Shown here: positions 21,118-32,356 of the stretch, piece by piece
Numbering within the stretch: the stretch's first letter is position 1
Layout of the letters: each line of letters opens with the position of its first letter
Assembly: GCA_022570795.1 (NCBI GenBank)
Contig: JAKUDP010000006.1
Coordinates: forward strand, 1,240,001 to 1,304,000
Direction of reading: 5' to 3'
Length of the DNA stretch: 64,000 nt
DNA from: Sphaerulina vaccinii
Lineage: Eukaryota; Ascomycota; Dothideomycetes; Mycosphaerellales; Mycosphaerellaceae
The notes under the pieces: generated by a model
Seen by the model: only the letters and a program-made list of their open reading frames with translations
The model's database searches: none
Told to the model about the DNA's origin: nothing
Program-made: the position numbers and the translations under genes

Positions 21118-23232
21118 ATGGCTACCCTCCCCCACTATGAGGACAAGACTCCATACATCAGCAATGGAGAAGTGGAAGAAGACGACGAAGAGCTGCTCAC
21201 CGCGAATGGAATTGAATGGAGAGCTCTTATACTGGATGTTTTCATGGCGATTCTCCCGCTGTACTTCGTTGGCTTCGCCATTGCAGCATACATTCGGGAT
21301 GGCACTTTGGCGAATTCTGTTCGGAATGCCGCCATATTCCAGATGGCTAAGCTCAACCCAACCATCTTCCCGATCTTGTTTACTGTGATCTTTGCGAAGT
21401 TTCTCAAGGCTATTGCGAACTGGAAGCTGGAGCGAGGCGTCACCGTTGGCCATATGCAACACCTGCTCGGAAGTCGCTCCCTGGTCAACTCCTTCCTCAC
21501 GCCAATCAAATTGCGCACTCTCAGCATCACCGTTCCGATCCTCATCATGGTATGGGCCCTCAATCCGATTGGTGGTCAACTGTCACTGCGCACAGTCTCG
21601 AGGGAGTCACACTTCAAGGCTATTGCCACACAATTCAAATATGCAGATCCCGGAAGGCAGATCATGCCTTCAGCCTCAGCCACTGAAACAGAAGTTGTGG
21701 AAAAGACCATCGACGCAGCGTTCAACTCGGCGCTCATGGCTCCCGATAGCACAAAAAATGGAACCCAGGACGCCTTTGGGAATTTGCATATTCCCATGAT
21801 TGAGTACCTGCAGAGCCAGGGGACATACCAAGACGCAGAAGGCTGGTTCTACACCGCACCTCAGAATCTGTCTCGGCTGGAGAACGCAGCATTTCACGCT
21901 CTCAACATATCCACCCAGTCAGCGAAGCTGTACTCATCTCTGATTGGAGTTCCTTTCAATCCTGTTGCGTCAAATACAACGGCCGGTACCAGCTCGTCTC
22001 GAAGAAGTACCATCAATACATTCGTACAGGATCTGGAAAAGGCGTATCTCGGCGCCGATGTCGTAGCCACCACACTGAACTTCACCCTCGAAACTTCCTA
22101 CCTGTACAGTGATTGCGAGCTCAGTCCATCCCTGACGAGCATTCCCGTCGGCGCGACAGAAGACAACCCGATGGGCAATGAGACTGCAATCCTCAAGAGC
22201 AGCTTTCCAAATGGCACTTCAGAGATCTCTTCGAATGAGCGCGGATTCATGATCTCCTATGATAGTAACCATACAATCAACAGCACCATTCCCAGGAACA
22301 TCGGTATAGGATCATTGCTCACGAACACTACCGAAATGGGTGACGAGCTGGGTAACATCAGCCAGGCTTGGTGCAACATCAGCACGACATATGTTGAGGT
22401 CGACGTCCACTGCTATAGTCAGAGCAATTGCACGGTGTCTAGGATCCGGCCTTCGAAGAATGCCAGCGCCTACCCTTCCTACCTCACTGTTCTTGATGGC
22501 ATATCTGCACCATTAGACTGGACTCACTACAACGCCGCCGAAGCCAGTATCACACCAGGACTGTACAGTTCCCATCTTAGCTACCCTTTCGCGGTCGCTG
22601 GCAAGTTCTTCGACCGAATGATCAACATCACACAGACTCCTATGCAAGGACCGCACAGTTTCTTGAGTCTCGGGCCCCTAGAAATGTACTTTCTGAAGCC
22701 TTCGGCTCCCTTCACCCAGAATGACGGTACTGTGATGGCACCAATCTCAGTGGTGGGCAATGACCTGATCTCTCGTCGTCTCACACAATTGATCAACACT
22801 TGCTGGGCAGCGAGCTCCCAGTCTGACGATATCGTGAACGGCCTCAACCCAGATGGCCAATACCCGATAGCAAATGGCTACACCACCATTGAGACCATCG
22901 TTCTCCACTGCCACAAGATCTACAACACCGTCCTGATCATCATCTCGCTCGGCCTCGTTGCCCTTGGTCTAGCAGCAGCATACCTAGAAGCCATCAGACG
23001 TGGTCCAGATGTCCTAGACGATTTCGTCAACTCCCTCAGACACTCACCATACGTACACGAACCAATCGGAAACTCGATGCAAGATGGCAAGGACATTGTG
23101 CAGCGCCTTAAATCGACTGTCGTACAAATGGGAGACGTGAGACCTGACCAGCCTGTCGGATACGTGGCTATTGGAACGCCGAATGATGTGCAGAGAGTTG
23201 ATCGACTTGATACTGCAAGGAAGTATGTCTAG
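21118..23232 (+). CDS. Large glycosylated multi-pass membrane protein, fungal-specific
   Basis: 704 residues, single exon. Three hydrophobic segments near the N-terminus (ALILDVFMAILPLYFVGFAIAA; IFPILFTVIFAKFL; ITVPILIMVWAL), then about 440 residues rich in N-x-S/T sequons (NLS, NIS, NTT, NGT, NHT, NCT, NIT) that should be extracytoplasmic. A last membrane segment (VLIIISLGLVALGLAAAYL) precedes a cytoplasmic tail of about 85 residues. This topology is common in an uncharacterised family of ascomycete plasma-membrane proteins. No enzymatic motif seen. Confidence 0.8.
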   Translation: MATLPHYEDKTPYISNGEVEEDDEELLTANGIEWRALILDVFMAILPLYFVGFAIAAYIRDGTLANSVRNAAIFQMAKLNPTIFPILFTVIFAKFLKAIANWKLERGVTVGHMQHLLGSRSLVNSFLTPIKLRTLSITVPILIMVWALNPIGGQLSLRTVSRESHFKAIATQFKYADPGRQIMPSASATETEVVEKTIDAAFNSALMAPDSTKNGTQDAFGNLHIPMIEYLQSQGTYQDAEGWFYTAPQNLSRLENAAFHALNISTQSAKLYSSLIGVPFNPVASNTTAGTSSSRRSTINTFVQDLEKAYLGADVVATTLNFTLETSYLYSDCELSPSLTSIPVGATEDNPMGNETAILKSSFPNGTSEISSNERGFMISYDSNHTINSTIPRNIGIGSLLTNTTEMGDELGNISQAWCNISTTYVEVDVHCYSQSNCTVSRIRPSKNASAYPSYLTVLDGISAPLDWTHYNAAEASITPGLYSSHLSYPFAVAGKFFDRMINITQTPMQGPHSFLSLGPLEMYFLKPSAPFTQNDGTVMAPISVVGNDLISRRLTQLINTCWAASSQSDDIVNGLNPDGQYPIANGYTTIETIVLHCHKIYNTVLIIISLGLVALGLAAAYLEAIRRGPDVLDDFVNSLRHSPYVHEPIGNSMQDGKDIVQRLKSTVVQMGDVRPDQPVGYVAIGTPNDVQRVDRLDTARKYV

Positions 23233-24207
23233 TCTAGCATTTGTCTAAGCAATTTCCGTCTGCTTCTCAAGTCTTCTTTGTCATACATCGCAGCTCTGCT
23301 GAGCGTATTGGCCTCTGCTTACCAGGAGGCAACCAAATGGCGTAAATGGACATCTTAAGTGATGGCTTGCTGCCAAGTCGTGAGCGCAGCAATGACGCAT
23401 GCTTGACCGGCCATGCCTTTCAACTGACAAGACGGAAGACCACTTGGCGAGGGCGCGGACTTTCTTCACCCCGTCGCAGCTGTCGCAGGTGAAGTCCGAG
23501 CCACAGAGAGGGCCATGGGATTCCGGGCGTCCTGAGGATAGCTTGCTCCACTCTTTTGCCCTCGTATACGATATCGGTGATGTTCCATCTCCCAGCCTTT
23601 GCCATAGCCCGTATCATGTTTTGCTGTTCTTGATGAATTATTGATGTTGTTGATGAAGTGGAACTGCAGGTCGAGATCTAGAGACAATCCAGTGGACGGG
23701 CAAGGATCTCATCGTCTCTCGAATCACCATAGCAATGCTCTTCAGGGGTAACAGCAGTGTATGTATTATCCATTCATGATGAAGTCATGCAACTCGTGAT
23801 ATTTGTACATGTTCTCGTCGCGTGTGGCATGGTTTAGTCGCAGATCTTGTAGTCGCTATTGACGAGAATGTCTGTGTTAGGTGCAGGGCACTTGCAAGGC
23901 TCCAGCTTGTAGTCGTGGTTACTAGCAATGTCGTATAATTCTCGAGGCAGAGTCACAAATTGGGCCCGGAACCCGGTCGTTGTCGCTGTCGCTGTTGCCA
24001 TATCCTGGCGACTGTGTGTTGAACGACACTCCGACGCACGTTTGGCTGAGCCGGCTGGCATCGCGATAGAAATTCGACGTGTGCTCTGATTGAAGTTCTC
24101 GCATTTCCGTGGTGCACACTGCCTGCTACTTGCTCACAGAAGAGTCCAAACGTTCTCTCGCTATCTTTGTGATGCACAAAGACGGAGAGCAATGAACCGC
24201 AAGCAAC
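23233..24207. other. Intergenic with deuterolysin-like relic
   Basis: 975 bp without an intact gene. On the minus strand it holds the relic at 23560-23640 and a 75-codon frame at 23834-24061 containing CKCPAPNTD, whose coding status is unclear. Confidence 0.4.
23420..23640 (-). pseudogene. Relic resembling the deuterolysin-like gene
   Basis: The minus-strand frame reads MIRAMAKAGRWNIT, matching MITAMANTGGRNIT of the deuterolysin-like gene at 9543-10394. At DNA level, plus-strand 23576-23617 and about 9752-9793 share GGTGATGTTCC, CCCAG and TTTGCCAT in the same order and spacing. Neither the cysteine domain nor the signal peptide could be found around it, so it looks like a fragment. Confidence 0.45.
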
Positions 24208-25611
24208 TCATGCGCCTTGATCTCCGGGTAAGATGTCTTGATCTGAAGGAATTCGAGGCGAGTCTTGACCAATGCTAGTCAAGTCGGTGGAAGTCACGAT
24301 GCTCGACTTATGTTGCTTGTCGCTCGGCAGGGTCATATCACTGTGCGCGCTGGTCAGAATGCCGCACCGTGGCTTGGAGACATGATCCTTCGAGCTGGAG
24401 ACCTCGTGGCATTGTACGTCCGCAATGCTGGAAGGGTGGAGCCCGTGCCTGGTAGGTAGCCTTGAAGAAGAGTTTCGAAGAAGGAAGAGGGGTTTCAGCC
24501 CGTTCCATAGCACTGGTATGTTCACAGCAATGATACCGACTGTGGTCTCTCGTTGGCACCATCTGGCATATGTCAGTGCGTTGCTCGAATTGACTACACA
24601 ATTTATATCGACGTACTTATTGAGATTAGCTGAAGTGTATCCAGTGATCGTGAAACCGAACCGGATGACAGCAGCCACCATGACGAAGATTCCAGAGCAC
24701 AATAGTATAGTAAGGCCAATCCTCTTTCCTAACTTGGCTTGCATCGTCCATAAAGTTGGCAGTGGAATGACGATAATCAGCAAGTCCGTGGCCACGTTGA
24801 GGATCGTGGATAGGTAGACATCGTGCATCCTGTATGAGCAAGTGGCAGGAGGGGGTGGATTGACCTGCCAGTTCTGATGGTATGGCAAACAGCCCAAGCA
24901 CATTGTCAAGATCATGCCAACGTAGCTCACACATGTGCATGTCGACACAGTTGTGAATAGCCATGGTCGATCGAGGGCCAGCCTGAAGCGAGCGAAGATG
25001 AAGAGTACCTGAAAGTCGTACGTAGAAAGGTCAGCAAGTGTCTCTGAATACGCAGGCTGTCTTGTCAGTGTCTGTTATGAAGCCCAGCGACTCAGTGAGT
25101 GCGAGCTTAGTGAGACATCGAATGCCTTCTGCCTACTACTTTGCTTACCATGCCTTTCAAGCCCCATATAATGCTGCAGTATGCGTACCTGTGCCGAATC
25201 ATGTTAGCTCTCTGACGGTTATAGTATCCGAACTGGTACATCTGACCATGCCACTAGCTCCATCTGACTCCCTAGTGTCACTCTCTCTAGCTGACAAGAG
25301 TTCAGGCTAACGACTTCCTCGACAGTAGCATAATCCATGTTCGAGCCATACTCAAATACCATCTTCAGAGCTGTAGACTTGGCGACAAAGCAGAGCCATA
25401 CTGCCACAGCCAGGATGTCATCGCCTTGCCAGTCTCGAGGTCCTACTTCGCGTAGCCGGATGGCTAGTCTTACAATCGTGACTAGCGTTCTGGTACATAT
25501 CAGCAATTGAACGTCTGATTCGGCGAGACGAAGATACCCTATGCTGAACCACGTCCAGAGCTCTGGTATATATGTAGCGTCGTCGTAGTAGCGCGTGGTT
25601 GGACAAGACAT
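24208..25611 (-). CDS. PTH11-like / rhodopsin-domain fungal membrane receptor
   Basis: Seven-helix integral membrane protein of the fungal rhodopsin-domain/PTH11-type family, implicated in surface or host sensing. Four exons: 25611-25247, 25188-25149, 25008-24617 and 24562-24208 (introns 58, 140 and 54 nt), 383 residues. Evidence: RDWQGDDILAVAVWL (the family DD motif before a helix), ELVAW joined across intron 1 to YAYCSIIWGLKGM, LFIFARFRLALDRPW after intron 2, then FTTVSTCTCVSYVGMILTM, LNVATDLLIIVIPLPTLW and GIIAVNIPVLWNGLKPLF. The tail is hydrophilic. Intron 2 is more than twice the usual length and contains a dispersed repeat (see findings). It lacks an extracellular CFEM domain. Confidence 0.85.
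25028..25115. repeat. Introner-like repeat, copy B
   Basis: 88 bp inside intron 2 of the receptor gene, alignable without gaps to 37146-37233 with about 78% identity; most differences are transitions. Confidence 0.85.
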
Positions 25612-26416
25612 AGTCGGCCGTAACTTGATCGCAGTATGTATGGCAAGATCAGTAGCAAGGAAAGGCTCGCACTTCAAGGCCCGGGCAGCGAAGTGATTGC
25701 TACTCGCTGATGTGCGATAGACTCTTCGGGTAAAGTGCGTAACTCAGGAGCCATGCTGCCAGGCATGGAGTTGATCCTGACCATTCCAGCCTCGCAAGGT
25801 CATCGCAGCACCAACCCTACTATCGATCTTGCGATTCTGCTTAGAGTAGCTGCAGAGTCCGTATATCGGAGCAGACTCCATAGCATCAAAGATGTGCAAC
25901 ATGATGGCACAGCACTTTCGAGAGAGATTGGTGTCCTCGACTGTGGCCTGTCTCTCTCCATGAACGACGACGACCATGACACCAGACGCTGGCTCCAAAC
26001 AGTATCGTGAGTTCACACGGGAGCACAGACATTTGATCTCTCAACCTCGCGACTCAAAACCTTGGATCGGTGATGAGAAGAGCAGAGATGACGCGAGTGT
26101 CGAGCCGATATGTGTGTTGTTGTTTTCATATCGCGTGGAGAACGACACACTCATCAAGGAAAATCGTCTTGTCTCCATGCTCTGCTCGATACAGTACACT
26201 AGAGCACATTCGGTAGCGCCTGGTGCGTGAGACTAGCTGCACGTCACCGTCACCCTGCATCCTGAACGGCGCGTGTAACGAGCATCGAACGAGATTCGCC
26301 AGGCTATCCCAAACAGCAACCTGGTCGGACGCGGCTACTTGTTGAGCTCAAGTATACCAGGTCGCGAAGATGAGAATGTAGGTCTTGCTCAAGAACACTC
26401 CGCAGAATTGATCAAC
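25612..26416. promoter_or_regulatory. Divergent intergenic region
   Basis: About 800 bp between the receptor (minus) and STT4 (plus). It should contain both promoters, and may hold a small 5' exon of STT4 because the STT4 frame is open back to 26279 without an ATG. Confidence 0.4.
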
Positions 26417-29400
26417 ATGCTAAAGGAGGTTTACAGCACCTCGCGCAACATCCGGCGTGATGCGCTCGAACGACTCGCGAAGCTATCGGCAGAAAGCACC
26501 AGCGTACACGACGAAGGCCGCGACATCGAACGACTCTGTGCTTTGGGAAGATTGAGCAGTCCGGTGCACCAGAATGGAGATATCAACGGCGAGACTCCTC
26601 GACATGGAGGCATCAATGGCGATAAGGGAAAGGCTGCTCGAGTCTCCTCGATCCCCATGAGTGTCAAGGAGTTGGAGGTCTTGGTCGCACTGTGTAAAGC
26701 GGCTCCTCTGGTGCAGACTACGAAGGATGCAGAAGCGCTGCTGCGACAACTCTCGCCATATGTGGCAGAGGCGCATAAGCAAGCGTTTGGTGCGACTCCT
26801 CTACACCAGCATTTACCTCCTTGGGAGACTTTATCCTACGATGTGACCACGGCTGTTCTTGCACTTGGCCTCAATCACCCTTCCTTGCGATCTGAGGCGT
26901 GGTCGACCATCAGCGAGGCTGTTGACGAGGTGACACACAGCGCTGAGAACACTGCATGGCTCAAGCCATTACCGGAAGGAGAGACAGAATACGAAATCAA
27001 CGATGACACGCTGAAAGTCGTCAGGATCAGTGTGGCTCTGCTCGGTTTCTTCAACGGGATTGCCCAATATGTGCAAGTCTGGAGCCCAGACCAACGCATG
27101 AGTCTTCTTCCTCAGCTTAGGAGGATCTTGTCGGAGAAGTTCATGGTGTCGTTGGAAGGTGCTTTGTCTGCTATCCGCAATTCATATACGAAAACTCGGA
27201 TGGTCAACCAGTGGAAGCGATGGGACAACCAGTATGCTGCTCAGGGCCGTCCATTAGGTGCGATGCTGCTCCAACAGGCCTTCATGCACATCGTTGAGGA
27301 GAGCACATTGGCACTTCTGCCGGTACACGAGCCTCTTACTTCGGCTGATCTGCTCGACACGCTTCTACAACAGGATCCGCGCCAGTACCAAAACCAGGTC
27401 CAGTCGGCCAACGGTCTCGTTGACAATCTCACTGAGCTAGTGACGAATGAGATCAAGTTCCTGGACGACGAGGCAGACTACCTCAAGCTGGGCTCCGCCT
27501 GGCAGCAGAAACAAGCACGCGAAGTTAAAGCAAGCGCACTGCGTAGCTTTCTCTGCTGCTGCATTCTCAACGGCGGCACCCCCAATGACGATGTTCTCCT
27601 GGACTGGCTTAGTGCTATCACAGCTGATACTGAGCAGATGGTTGACGAGGACCTTGCCAAAACGGTGCTCAAGTCCATGGCTGTACTGGCCACCATTTCC
27701 GAGACTGTGGTGACCACTTTGACACGATCCCTGCCGAGATTGATTGTCAATGGTAGGATGACACCGACCACTGCGTCTGTGGCTTGTGAATGCCTCGCTC
27801 GTGTGCTCAAACCACTTTCTCAAGATATCGTGATCAGCACACTATACAGCTTGGGCAACGTCCTTAGTGCGGACGCTGATGGCCAGGCTAACCACAAGTC
27901 AACGATCTTTGACAGCAGCTTCAGCATCTCTCAGAACGAAAACGGAAATGGCCACGGATTCACGTCGCCCCAGGGATTCGGTAGCTCCATATCTCTCGTG
28001 TTGAGCGATGAGGAAGATACAGCGACCGCATATGGCACAGTCGTGCAGGCTATCGTGGCCATCGCTGTTGCGCGTAGTGAAGCTCAGCTTACAGCACTGG
28101 TGTCTTCGATGCTGTTGCAAAAGATTGGAAAGATCAGTCCTGCGGTAGACGCTAGGATCATCGTAGAGACAGCCGCACTCGGTCTTTCTGGAGGTGTCAC
28201 TGAGCTCAAAGGCTTGCTTCGCATCTACGCACGAATCAATGGAGAAGCTCTCTCCCAAGGCAATACACTCGTCAGCTCAGCTGTTTACGAGGCACGCAGT
28301 CGTATCGCGACCCACGTCAAGCGGGACTCGCCCTTCTTCGAGGTCTACGTATTGCATCTACTTTCGCAATGTGTCGGCAGTGGCGAAACTCCTGGGGACA
28401 AGGCTACTGACACGGCATTGGCGCGGAAGACAATCGCTGGTCTGTTACGCCCTTTGGCGCTACTCGCATCGCAAGACGCCGGAGTCACACCAGTATTCGA
28501 GGACGAAGACGAGGTACTTGGTCTGGGACGCGACGCCTGGTTCAACCTCGTAGTACAAGGCTACACGCTAAAGTCTCAGCTTACCCAAGACCACATCGAA
28601 GATCTCCAGACCATGGCACTGTACAGTCTGCCACTTGTTGACGAGGCTAGAGTCGACATGCCGGAGAGTGGTATCGACCTTGATCCAATCTTGCGCAGAG
28701 GCAAAAGCGATCATGCGCACGACTCTCAACGCCACTCCTTGAAGGCAGCTTTGCCGCATTGCGAGTCAGATATCAGAGGACTAAGCTACCAAGAATGCGT
28801 GTTTCTCAACGCTGCACTGCTCGTATCAACATTGCGCGCACGAGGTGGTGACTGTACCGCCGCTTTGCCGTACTTCCTCGAAAGCAAGGTCAAGGCTGGA
28901 GCACTTAACAACTGCATGTTAGCAGTCTCCAATCACGGCGTTGATGTATACCTGCAGCGAGCGCTCTCGGCTAAGCGTCAAGACTTCGCCGCGCCCCAAG
29001 TAGCAGTCCAGCTTGCCGCTTTCTTCGAGGGATGCTGTCATCGAATCGCAAAGGTGCAAGCGGCTGCAGTGGCTGCCTGTGATCGACTGATCGCAGCAGT
29101 GCCATCTGCGCTGTGCCAGAAGTCATCCTTGTTCGCCTTGCTGGAGCTGCTCTCGCTCATGTGGAAAGCATGCCTCGATACGGAGACAGACGAGTACTCT
29201 TTCAAGACTCGCTACAACTCACACAAGGCCAACGTCTCGCTTCAGCTGTCTGACGATGCCCATTTCCGACAAGTCACCTTGACTAGTTTCCACAACAGAT
29301 GCAGAGTGTGGGTCACGAGAGCTGTCCGGGTTGCGCCGCTGGATGTCAAGGGCGTCTTACAAGCCTACCTTGAGGACTACGAGGACGATGGCGCATACGG

Positions 29401-32293
29401 ACACATCGCTCTGGGTCGCACGTTCGCGGTCGAGATGGGCGAGCTGATCCCGGCCAGCGATCAGAGATTGACAAGCTTGGACAGTCAGCGCACCATCGGC
29501 ATCAATACTGCTTCCGACTTCATTGCTCAGTATACTACACGACAATGGTATCGCAAGTTTGACGGCAAGATTGTTCCTGATGCCGACGATGAATGGGAGC
29601 TTGTCGACTACAGCGGCAAAGCACGCCTTGCACTTCTGGATGTTGAGAGTCCCGTGCATGATGAGGCGCAAGACATTCGTCGACTCACCCAGCGCCTGCG
29701 AGCTCACGAGCATGTGTCCTTCGAAGAAATCAGCTCGACTTTGCGTAATGCTGCTGGAGTGATCAGCAGAAGCGCTTCTGATCGTGTCGCACTCATTCAA
29801 GGTCTTGTAGCAATCCCGTTCATCATCTTCACGAAACAGTCCATCAGACTTGGCATCTCACTGTGGTTGGGTGTGATCAAAGAGAATCCCAGTCTCGAAT
29901 CAAGAGTGCTCGTGGAAGTGGCTGCAGGCTGGGAAGCCTCGGTCAGGCTCAAGAAGGGCATGTTTTCGACGGCCTTGCACCATCACCACCTCGACCCATT
30001 CTACATCAAGGAAGAGTTTGCGCCATCAAACTGGGAGCATATAAAGCGGCGTGAGAAGGCCATGCAGGACCTGCTTGCACCGCATCTTGCGCTGACACAC
30101 TGCTTGTCAAGCCACTTCAGTGCAACAAGACTGACGTCGACCTCGATCGAACGAGTGTACGCACGCTTGATGCGCACTACTCTGTTCCAGATGCAGAAGA
30201 GTATCAACCAGCCACTGGCGCGAGAAGTGCATTTCCACGTCTTATTGCTAGCGTTGAGCATATTGCAATACTGCACCGACCTCAATGCAACAGCGCAGTG
30301 GCGACTAAAAGACGCGATCCTCTCTGCTGGCTTGTCTTGGTTCGCAGTGCCGCCGAGATGGTCCTTTGGCAGCAACAGGCTGCAAGTCAAGGCGGAGCGC
30401 AAGATCTTGAACGACGTGACTACCCTGCTGAGCGGTCTTTCTAGCATTGGCGCCAAATCCACACGAGCTCTACCGTCCTTGCACCAGAAGGAAACACTTC
30501 TTCTTCAACTGCTTAAGCATGAGGTGGGCAAGCTCACTGTCTGGATCACACCACTCGGTCAGGATACCACGAACATTGCAGCTCCTGGACATTCCGAGTT
30601 GCAGAGTCAAGAAGGTGTCCTAGCTGGACTACTGCAGACGGCCTGGGACGAAGATCCGCGCATCGCAGTGCAGCTCGCCACTCGGTTCCCACACTCTTCG
30701 AGGCTGAAGCAAGACATTCGACGACTTGTCACTCGTCAGCCAGAGAAGGCCATTCACGAGCCAGATGCGCTATACCTACTGCTTGGTGCTGAGCTGCCAG
30801 GAGACATCAAGAACCAGCTCCGATATCTACTCTACTGGGCGCCGATCAACCCCATGGCGGCCGTTACGTACTTCATGCCCGCTTACAAGAACCATCCACT
30901 CATTATACAATACGCTGTGCGCGCCCTGGAAAGTCACTCCATCGACATCACCTTCTTCTACGTGCCGCAAATCGTGCAGACCCTGCGATACGATGAACTG
31001 GGCTACGTGCATCGGTACATTGTTGAGGCTGGTGTGATGTCTGGTCTTTTCGCACATCAAATCATCTGGAATCTTAAGGCGAATGCATACAAGGATGAGA
31101 ACTCTGAAGTGCCAGATCCTGCAAAGCCCGTCTTCGATCGTGTCATGGACTCCCTGATCGAAAGCTTCACGCCCGAGGACAAGAGCTTCTATGAGCGTGA
31201 ATTCAATTTCTTTGGCAAGGTCACAGGCATCTCTGGTACACTGAAGCCACTGATCAAACGTCCGAAACCAGAAAAGAAAGCCAAGATCGAGGAAGAGCTT
31301 CGCAAGATTGACCTTGACGTTGGCGTCTACCTACCTTCGAACCCAGATGGAGTGGTTATTGGTATCGACCGCAAGTCTGGCAAGCCTTTGCAGTCACACG
31401 CCAAAGCACCTTTCATGGCAACCTTCCGTATCAGAAAGGATCTAGGCGACATGGAAGCAGAATCTGCCAGCGAGTCCCAGGCACTCGCGCACAAGAAAGC
31501 ACGAACTTACGAAGTCTGGCAGTCTGCCATCTTCAAAGTCGGAGATGACTGTCGTCAAGATGTTCTCGCACTCCAACTCATCGCAGCCTTCCGCGGAATC
31601 TTCAACAACGTCGGTCTCGATGTCTACGTCTTCCCGTATCGAGTCACAGCCACAGCACCAGGTTGCGGAGTCATCGACGTTCTACCCAACTCCATCTCTC
31701 GCGACATGCTGGGCAGAGAAGCCGTCAACGGTCTATATGAATACTTCGTCTCCAAGTACGGAAGCGAAGATTCGATCAAGTTCCAGCAAGCCCGCAGTAA
31801 CTTCATCAAGAGCATGGCAGGCTACTCCATCATCAGCTACCTCCTACAATTCAAAGATCGCCACAACGGAAACATCATGGTCGACGACGCTGGCCACATC
31901 CTGCACATTGACTTTGGTTTCTGCTTCGACATCGCTCCAGGCGGAGTCAAATTCGAGCGAGCACCATTCAAGCTCACCCCCGAAATGGTCGCTGTCATGG
32001 GTGGAAAGGACTCTCAAGCTTATCGCCAATTCGAGGAGTTGTGTGTCAAAGTCTTCTTGGCCTCGAGACAATACGTGGAACAACTTGCGCATATCGTAGT
32101 TACCATGTTGGATTCTGGATTGCCTTGCTTCAAGCCTCAGACGCTACAGCACTTTAAGGAGCGTTTCGTGATGGAGAAGAGCGAGAGTGAGGCTGCGGCT
32201 TTTGTGAGGAAATTGGTGCATTGGAGTGAGAGGAGTCATTCGACTGCTGTCTATGACTACTTTCAGTTGTTGACGAATGGTATTCCATATTAG
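26417..32293 (+). CDS. STT4: Phosphatidylinositol 4-kinase Stt4 (type III alpha)
   Basis: Makes PI4P at the plasma membrane. Uninterrupted frame; the first in-frame ATG (26417) gives 1958 residues, close to the usual fungal length. The frame stays open upstream to 26279, so a short spliced 5' exon is possible. The long alpha-solenoid region is followed by a PIK accessory domain (LYLLLGAELPGDIKNQLRYLLYW starts near residue 1453) and the catalytic domain: FRIRKDL, VGDDCRQDVLALQL, the catalytic loop FKDRHNGNIMV near residue 1814, and HIDFGFCFD near 1829. The C-terminus YDYFQLLTNGIPY is typical of PI4K alpha. Largest gene in the window. Confidence 0.96.
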   Translation: MLKEVYSTSRNIRRDALERLAKLSAESTSVHDEGRDIERLCALGRLSSPVHQNGDINGETPRHGGINGDKGKAARVSSIPMSVKELEVLVALCKAAPLVQTTKDAEALLRQLSPYVAEAHKQAFGATPLHQHLPPWETLSYDVTTAVLALGLNHPSLRSEAWSTISEAVDEVTHSAENTAWLKPLPEGETEYEINDDTLKVVRISVALLGFFNGIAQYVQVWSPDQRMSLLPQLRRILSEKFMVSLEGALSAIRNSYTKTRMVNQWKRWDNQYAAQGRPLGAMLLQQAFMHIVEESTLALLPVHEPLTSADLLDTLLQQDPRQYQNQVQSANGLVDNLTELVTNEIKFLDDEADYLKLGSAWQQKQAREVKASALRSFLCCCILNGGTPNDDVLLDWLSAITADTEQMVDEDLAKTVLKSMAVLATISETVVTTLTRSLPRLIVNGRMTPTTASVACECLARVLKPLSQDIVISTLYSLGNVLSADADGQANHKSTIFDSSFSISQNENGNGHGFTSPQGFGSSISLVLSDEEDTATAYGTVVQAIVAIAVARSEAQLTALVSSMLLQKIGKISPAVDARIIVETAALGLSGGVTELKGLLRIYARINGEALSQGNTLVSSAVYEARSRIATHVKRDSPFFEVYVLHLLSQCVGSGETPGDKATDTALARKTIAGLLRPLALLASQDAGVTPVFEDEDEVLGLGRDAWFNLVVQGYTLKSQLTQDHIEDLQTMALYSLPLVDEARVDMPESGIDLDPILRRGKSDHAHDSQRHSLKAALPHCESDIRGLSYQECVFLNAALLVSTLRARGGDCTAALPYFLESKVKAGALNNCMLAVSNHGVDVYLQRALSAKRQDFAAPQVAVQLAAFFEGCCHRIAKVQAAAVAACDRLIAAVPSALCQKSSLFALLELLSLMWKACLDTETDEYSFKTRYNSHKANVSLQLSDDAHFRQVTLTSFHNRCRVWVTRAVRVAPLDVKGVLQAYLEDYEDDGAYGHIALGRTFAVEMGELIPASDQRLTSLDSQRTIGINTASDFIAQYTTRQWYRKFDGKIVPDADDEWELVDYSGKARLALLDVESPVHDEAQDIRRLTQRLRAHEHVSFEEISSTLRNAAGVISRSASDRVALIQGLVAIPFIIFTKQSIRLGISLWLGVIKENPSLESRVLVEVAAGWEASVRLKKGMFSTALHHHHLDPFYIKEEFAPSNWEHIKRREKAMQDLLAPHLALTHCLSSHFSATRLTSTSIERVYARLMRTTLFQMQKSINQPLAREVHFHVLLLALSILQYCTDLNATAQWRLKDAILSAGLSWFAVPPRWSFGSNRLQVKAERKILNDVTTLLSGLSSIGAKSTRALPSLHQKETLLLQLLKHEVGKLTVWITPLGQDTTNIAAPGHSELQSQEGVLAGLLQTAWDEDPRIAVQLATRFPHSSRLKQDIRRLVTRQPEKAIHEPDALYLLLGAELPGDIKNQLRYLLYWAPINPMAAVTYFMPAYKNHPLIIQYAVRALESHSIDITFFYVPQIVQTLRYDELGYVHRYIVEAGVMSGLFAHQIIWNLKANAYKDENSEVPDPAKPVFDRVMDSLIESFTPEDKSFYEREFNFFGKVTGISGTLKPLIKRPKPEKKAKIEEELRKIDLDVGVYLPSNPDGVVIGIDRKSGKPLQSHAKAPFMATFRIRKDLGDMEAESASESQALAHKKARTYEVWQSAIFKVGDDCRQDVLALQLIAAFRGIFNNVGLDVYVFPYRVTATAPGCGVIDVLPNSISRDMLGREAVNGLYEYFVSKYGSEDSIKFQQARSNFIKSMAGYSIISYLLQFKDRHNGNIMVDDAGHILHIDFGFCFDIAPGGVKFERAPFKLTPEMVAVMGGKDSQAYRQFEELCVKVFLASRQYVEQLAHIVVTMLDSGLPCFKPQTLQHFKERFVMEKSESEAAAFVRKLVHWSERSHSTAVYDYFQLLTNGIPY

Positions 32294-32356
32294 ATAGAGA
32301 CTGGCGATTTGATAGCGGCTAGTCGCCTTGATCCCGACTCGCCGCTCTGTCCTCTA

